From assembly GCA_030617125.1 (NCBI GenBank), contig JAUWWA010000062.1:1-7995 (forward strand): 7,995 nt of DNA, read 5' to 3'. The position numbers and the translations under genes are program-made. Below are positions 5,603 through 7,995 of this stretch, piece after piece; within the stretch, counting starts at the first letter, position 1, and each line of letters starts with the position of its first letter. The notes beneath the pieces were generated by a model. That model worked only from the letters and a program-made list of their open reading frames with translations, was not told the origin of the DNA and did not search any database. The stretch comes from Pirellulales bacterium (lineage in GTDB: Bacteria; Planctomycetota; Planctomycetia; Pirellulales; Thermoguttaceae).

Positions 5603-6427
5603 ATGCGAGTACTCTGGATCGTGACAGTGGCGACACTCGGCATTGTCGGCGCCGCAGCCGTTGTTCTGGCCGGGTCGAAAGTGTATCTGGGCAAGGGGCA
5701 TTCCGCCAATCAGCTTGTCGCGCTCGACCGGATCGACCACAGCGGGTGGGACCGGCTGTTGAAGAAGTACGTTGACGGTGATGGATTCGTCAACTACGCG
5801 ACCTGGAAACGATCGCCGGCCGACTTGACCGCGCTCGACGCCTATCTCGATGCCCTGGGCCGCGGCAATCCCCAAATCGAAACCTCGCAGGAAGCCAGGC
5901 TCGCCTTCTGGATCAACGCCTACAACGCCGTTACAATCCGAGGCATCTTGCGGGAATACCCGACCGGGAGCATCCGCAACCACACGGCGAAATTGTACGG
6001 CTACAACATCTGGAAAGACCTGCTGCTTCGGGTCGGCAACGGCACGTATTCACTCAATGCGATGGAACACGAAATCCTGCGAAAGCTGGGCGAGCCGCGA
6101 ATTCACTTCGCCATCGTCTGCGCGTCGATCGCCTGTCCCCGGCTGTTGAACGAAGCGTACGTCGCCGAGCGGCTCGAATCACAATTGGCCGCCAACACGA
6201 AGGACTTCTTCTCGCGTAAGAAGCACTTTCAGCCCGACGTTCGGCGGCGGGTGGTCTACGTCTCTGCGATCCTGAAGTGGTTCAGCAGCGACTTCGGGCC
6301 GACCCCGCAGCACGGGCTGATCGCACTGGCCGACTATCTCCCCAGCGATGCGGCACGCCGCCTGGTCGAACAGGGCGACTTCTCGGTACGCTACCTCGAC
6401 TACGACTGGGGGCTGAACGAACCATGA
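5603..6427 (+). CDS. DUF547-domain protein, probably membrane-anchored or exported
   Basis: The 274-residue product begins with MRVLW and a hydrophobic segment (about 4-23), a signal anchor or uncleaved signal peptide, placing the rest outside the cytoplasm. The remainder matches DUF547: WDRLLKKYVDGDGFVNYATW (49-68), LAFWINAYNAVTIRGI (100-115), the conserved IHFAIVCASIACPRL stretch (167-181) with two cysteines at 173 and 178, a VSAILKWFSSDFG segment (220-232) and a C-terminal YLDYDWGLN (264-272). Biochemical function of DUF547 is not established; the fold is reported to be related to papain-like or transglutaminase-like hydrolases by some annotations, which I cannot confirm here. Start ATG 5603 has GAGGA at 5591-5595, 7 bases away. 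The stop overlaps the ATG of the next gene (ATGA, 6424-6427). First gene of a three-gene operon. Length and motifs show an intact gene. Confidence 0.9.
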   Translation: MRVLWIVTVATLGIVGAAAVVLAGSKVYLGKGHSANQLVALDRIDHSGWDRLLKKYVDGDGFVNYATWKRSPADLTALDAYLDALGRGNPQIETSQEARLAFWINAYNAVTIRGILREYPTGSIRNHTAKLYGYNIWKDLLLRVGNGTYSLNAMEHEILRKLGEPRIHFAIVCASIACPRLLNEAYVAERLESQLAANTKDFFSRKKHFQPDVRRRVVYVSAILKWFSSDFGPTPQHGLIALADYLPSDAARRLVEQGDFSVRYLDYDWGLNEP

Positions 6428-7164
6428 AAGCTCCGACGACATGGCGAATAGTCGGTGTAGCCTTGCTCGTAGTGGCCATCGGTGCGAGTCTCGCCTTCTT
6501 GCCGGCCAAGGAATACCTCACGAACTTCCTTGACTGGGTCCGGGGCATGGGAGCCTGGGCGCCGGTACTCCTGGCGGCCGTCTACGTGGTGGCCTGTGTG
6601 ATGTTTATTCCCGGATCGATTCTTACGCTGGGAGCCGGCTTCCTCTTCGGGGTCATTCTGGGAACCGTGACGGTCTCGATCGGGAGCGTGCTGGGTGCGA
6701 CCGCGGCGTTTCTGGTTGGGCGCACCGTGGCCAGGAGGTGGATTGAGCGGAAAACTGCTATATCTCCCAAGTTCCAGGCCATCGATCACGCCGTCGGCCG
6801 CCAGGGCTTCAAGATCGTCCTGCTCACGCGACTCTCGCCGGTCTTCCCGTTCAATCTGCTCAATTACGCGTTCGGACTGACCAGGGTGTCGCTACGCGAC
6901 TATTTCCTGGCATCCTGGATCGGCATGCTTCCGGGAACGATCATGTACGTCTATCTTGGATCGGCGGCCAAGAGCCTGACCGATCTGGCGACCGGACAGG
7001 TCGAAGGCGGCCCCGCCCGGCAGGCGTTGTTCGTCATCGGCCTGATCGTGACGATCGTCGTGACGGTTTTTGTTACGCGGATTGCCAGAAAGGCCTTGCG
7101 TGAAGCGGTTCCGGATACTGCGGCGGATCCGCCGACGATCACATCGGGAGGCGCCCATGCCTGA
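6424..7164 (+). CDS. TVP38/TMEM64-family (VTT/SNARE-associated, DedA superfamily) membrane protein
   Basis: The 246-residue integral membrane protein starts at ATG 6424, overlapping the DUF547 stop by 4 bases; an upstream in-frame ATG at 6277 would lie deep in the DUF547 gene and adds no family sequence. Hydrophobic segments: about 8-26, 45-66, 68-98, 158-178 and 210-228. Family motifs: CVMFIPGSILTLGAGFLFG (58-76), GATAAFLVGRTVARRWIER (91-109), ILLTRLSPVFPFNLLNY-type sequence here as VLLTRLSPVFPFNLLNYAFG (122-141) and GMLPGTIMYVYLG (167-179). These are the VTT-domain re-entrant helices shared with DedA proteins and eukaryotic VMP1/TMEM41B, which move or scramble lipids. Bacterial members are often paired with FAD-dependent oxidoreductases, as here. 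The cargo of this protein cannot be read from sequence. Followed at once by the flavoprotein gene (8-base overlap). Confidence 0.92.
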   Translation: MKAPTTWRIVGVALLVVAIGASLAFLPAKEYLTNFLDWVRGMGAWAPVLLAAVYVVACVMFIPGSILTLGAGFLFGVILGTVTVSIGSVLGATAAFLVGRTVARRWIERKTAISPKFQAIDHAVGRQGFKIVLLTRLSPVFPFNLLNYAFGLTRVSLRDYFLASWIGMLPGTIMYVYLGSAAKSLTDLATGQVEGGPARQALFVIGLIVTIVVTVFVTRIARKALREAVPDTAADPPTITSGGAHA

Positions 7165-7995
7165 GGTAATCGAAATCTCGCCCGACGACGTCCACAACCA
7201 AACGCTGGTCAGCCACGTGCATCCGGAGAACTGGGTGAATCCCGAGCCGGCGTCGCGATACAACCTGGTGGTGATCGGAGCCGGCACGGCGGGTCTGGTC
7301 GCCGCCGCCGGAGCAGCCGGGCTGGGAGCCCGCGTGGCGTTGGTCGAAAAGCACCTGATGGGGGGAGATTGCCTGAACGTTGGTTGCGTCCCGTCGAAGG
7401 CCCTCATCCGATCCGCCCGAGCCTGGGCCGATGTTCGCGATGCGGGCCATTTCGGCGTGGATATCCCACCAGGCGCCGCGGTCGACTTCCCCGCCGTCAT
7501 GCGGCGCATGCGTTGCTTGCGCGCCCAAATCAGCCCCAACGACTCGGCTGCCCGATTCAACGGCCTCGGCGTCGACGTCTTCCTCGGCGAGGGACGGTTC
7601 GCCGGGCCCGACGCAATGGAAGTGGACGGCTTGAGGCTCCGCTTCAAGAAAGCAGTCATCGCTACCGGCGCGCGAGCAGCCAGCCCACCAATCCCAGGAC
7701 TGGCCGAGGCGGGGGCACTCACCAACGAGACGATATTTGACCTGACCGAACTCCCGCCGCGATTGGCCGTGATTGGCGCCGGTCCAATCGGTTGCGAACT
7801 ATCACAGGCCTTCGTCCGATTCGGTTCGCAAGTCACTCTCCTGGAGGCAGGGCGGGGGATCCTGCCGCGCGAAGATCGCGATGCCGCCAAGTTCGTGGAG
7901 CAGTCGATCGTGCACGACGGCGTCCGGTTCATCCCGGGGTGCAAGATCGGCAACGTCGAGAGCCAAGCCGGTGAGAAGGTCCTCCACTTCCAGTG
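7157..7995 (+). CDS. Mercuric-reductase-like FAD/NAD(P)-dependent disulfide oxidoreductase (partial, 279 residues)
   Basis: The frame starts at ATG 7157, preceded by GGGAGG at 7146-7151 (5 bases away), overlaps the TVP38 stop by 8 bases and runs off the right edge. After an about 35-residue N-terminal extension comes the FAD-binding motif VVIGAGTAGLVAAAGAAGLG (38-57), then the redox-active pair in GGDCLNVGCVPSKALI (69-84, Cys72 and Cys77), as in class I pyridine nucleotide-disulfide oxidoreductases. ATG at residues 170-171 (the AVIATGARA segment) closes the FAD domain, and AVIGAGPIGCELSQAF (204-219) is the NAD(P)-binding motif. There is no N-terminal heavy-metal-associated domain, and the C-terminal part that would show a mercury-binding cysteine pair is outside the window, so true mercuric reductase activity cannot be claimed. 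No mer regulator or transporter is nearby. Its context with TVP38 and DUF547 points to a membrane-linked redox task with unknown substrate. Confidence 0.9.
   Translation, partial: MPEVIEISPDDVHNQTLVSHVHPENWVNPEPASRYNLVVIGAGTAGLVAAAGAAGLGARVALVEKHLMGGDCLNVGCVPSKALIRSARAWADVRDAGHFGVDIPPGAAVDFPAVMRRMRCLRAQISPNDSAARFNGLGVDVFLGEGRFAGPDAMEVDGLRLRFKKAVIATGARAASPPIPGLAEAGALTNETIFDLTELPPRLAVIGAGPIGCELSQAFVRFGSQVTLLEAGRGILPREDRDAAKFVEQSIVHDGVRFIPGCKIGNVESQAGEKVLHFQ

Noticed and set aside
6892..7953. Long minus-strand open frame (353 codons) across the TVP38 end and flavoprotein
   Set aside because: Low-complexity Ser/Arg/Pro composition typical of an antisense shadow in GC-rich DNA; the plus strand encodes unmistakable FAD and NAD motifs.
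1..7995. CRISPR arrays, tRNA or rRNA genes, insertion sequences, transposase or integrase genes, phage genes
   Set aside because: I saw no regularly spaced repeats, tRNA cloverleaf, terminal inverted repeats with a transposase, or mobile-element protein motifs; the joints at 3719-5556 therefore have no visible mobile-element cause.

Overview
The window is GC-rich bacterial chromosomal DNA, most likely from the phylum Planctomycetota. The clearest marker is a fragment of the large planctomycete-type sigma-70 factor (repeat-like N-terminal half ahead of region 2). An ECF sigma operon with a membrane protein and a secreted STN-domain protein fits the same group. This assignment rests on remembered family resemblance; no search was run.

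Layout, left to right. (1) Bases 1-187, minus strand: the start of a YhcH/YjgK/YiaL-family sugar-metabolism protein, cut by the window edge, with a plausible extended -10 promoter. (2) Bases 525-2844, minus strand: a three-gene operon of ECF sigma factor, short membrane or lipobox-bearing protein, and exported coiled-coil plus STN protein. The last two genes overlap by 20 bases. A 425-base leader and spacer upstream holds two candidate promoters and several inverted repeats. (3) Bases 3270-5556: a scarred segment. A GAF/AAA+ sigma-54 activator (minus strand) has lost about 40 codons covering sensor I and the arginine finger, and is out of frame. It abuts, head to head, a plus-strand open frame made of three pieces: the N-terminal part of a planctomycete sigma-70 factor, its regions 2.2-2.4, and the CxxC core of an AhpD-like protein. 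(4) Bases 5603-7995, plus strand: a tightly overlapping operon of a DUF547 protein, a TVP38/TMEM64 membrane protein and a mercuric-reductase-like flavoprotein that runs off the right edge.

How the genes may work together. The ECF operon looks like a small envelope-signalling unit: the membrane and exported products could control or be controlled by the sigma factor. The right-hand operon is translationally coupled and probably supplies one membrane-associated redox function of unknown substrate.

The most unusual observation is the cluster of about five abnormal gene joints within roughly 1.8 kb (about 3719-5556), between intact operons. At least three appear to sit on short words shared by the two joined sequences. 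This is either a real deletion and rearrangement hotspot that leaves an open sigma-AhpD fusion, or an amplification or assembly chimera. Sequence alone cannot decide, and a truly new functional system is not demonstrated.
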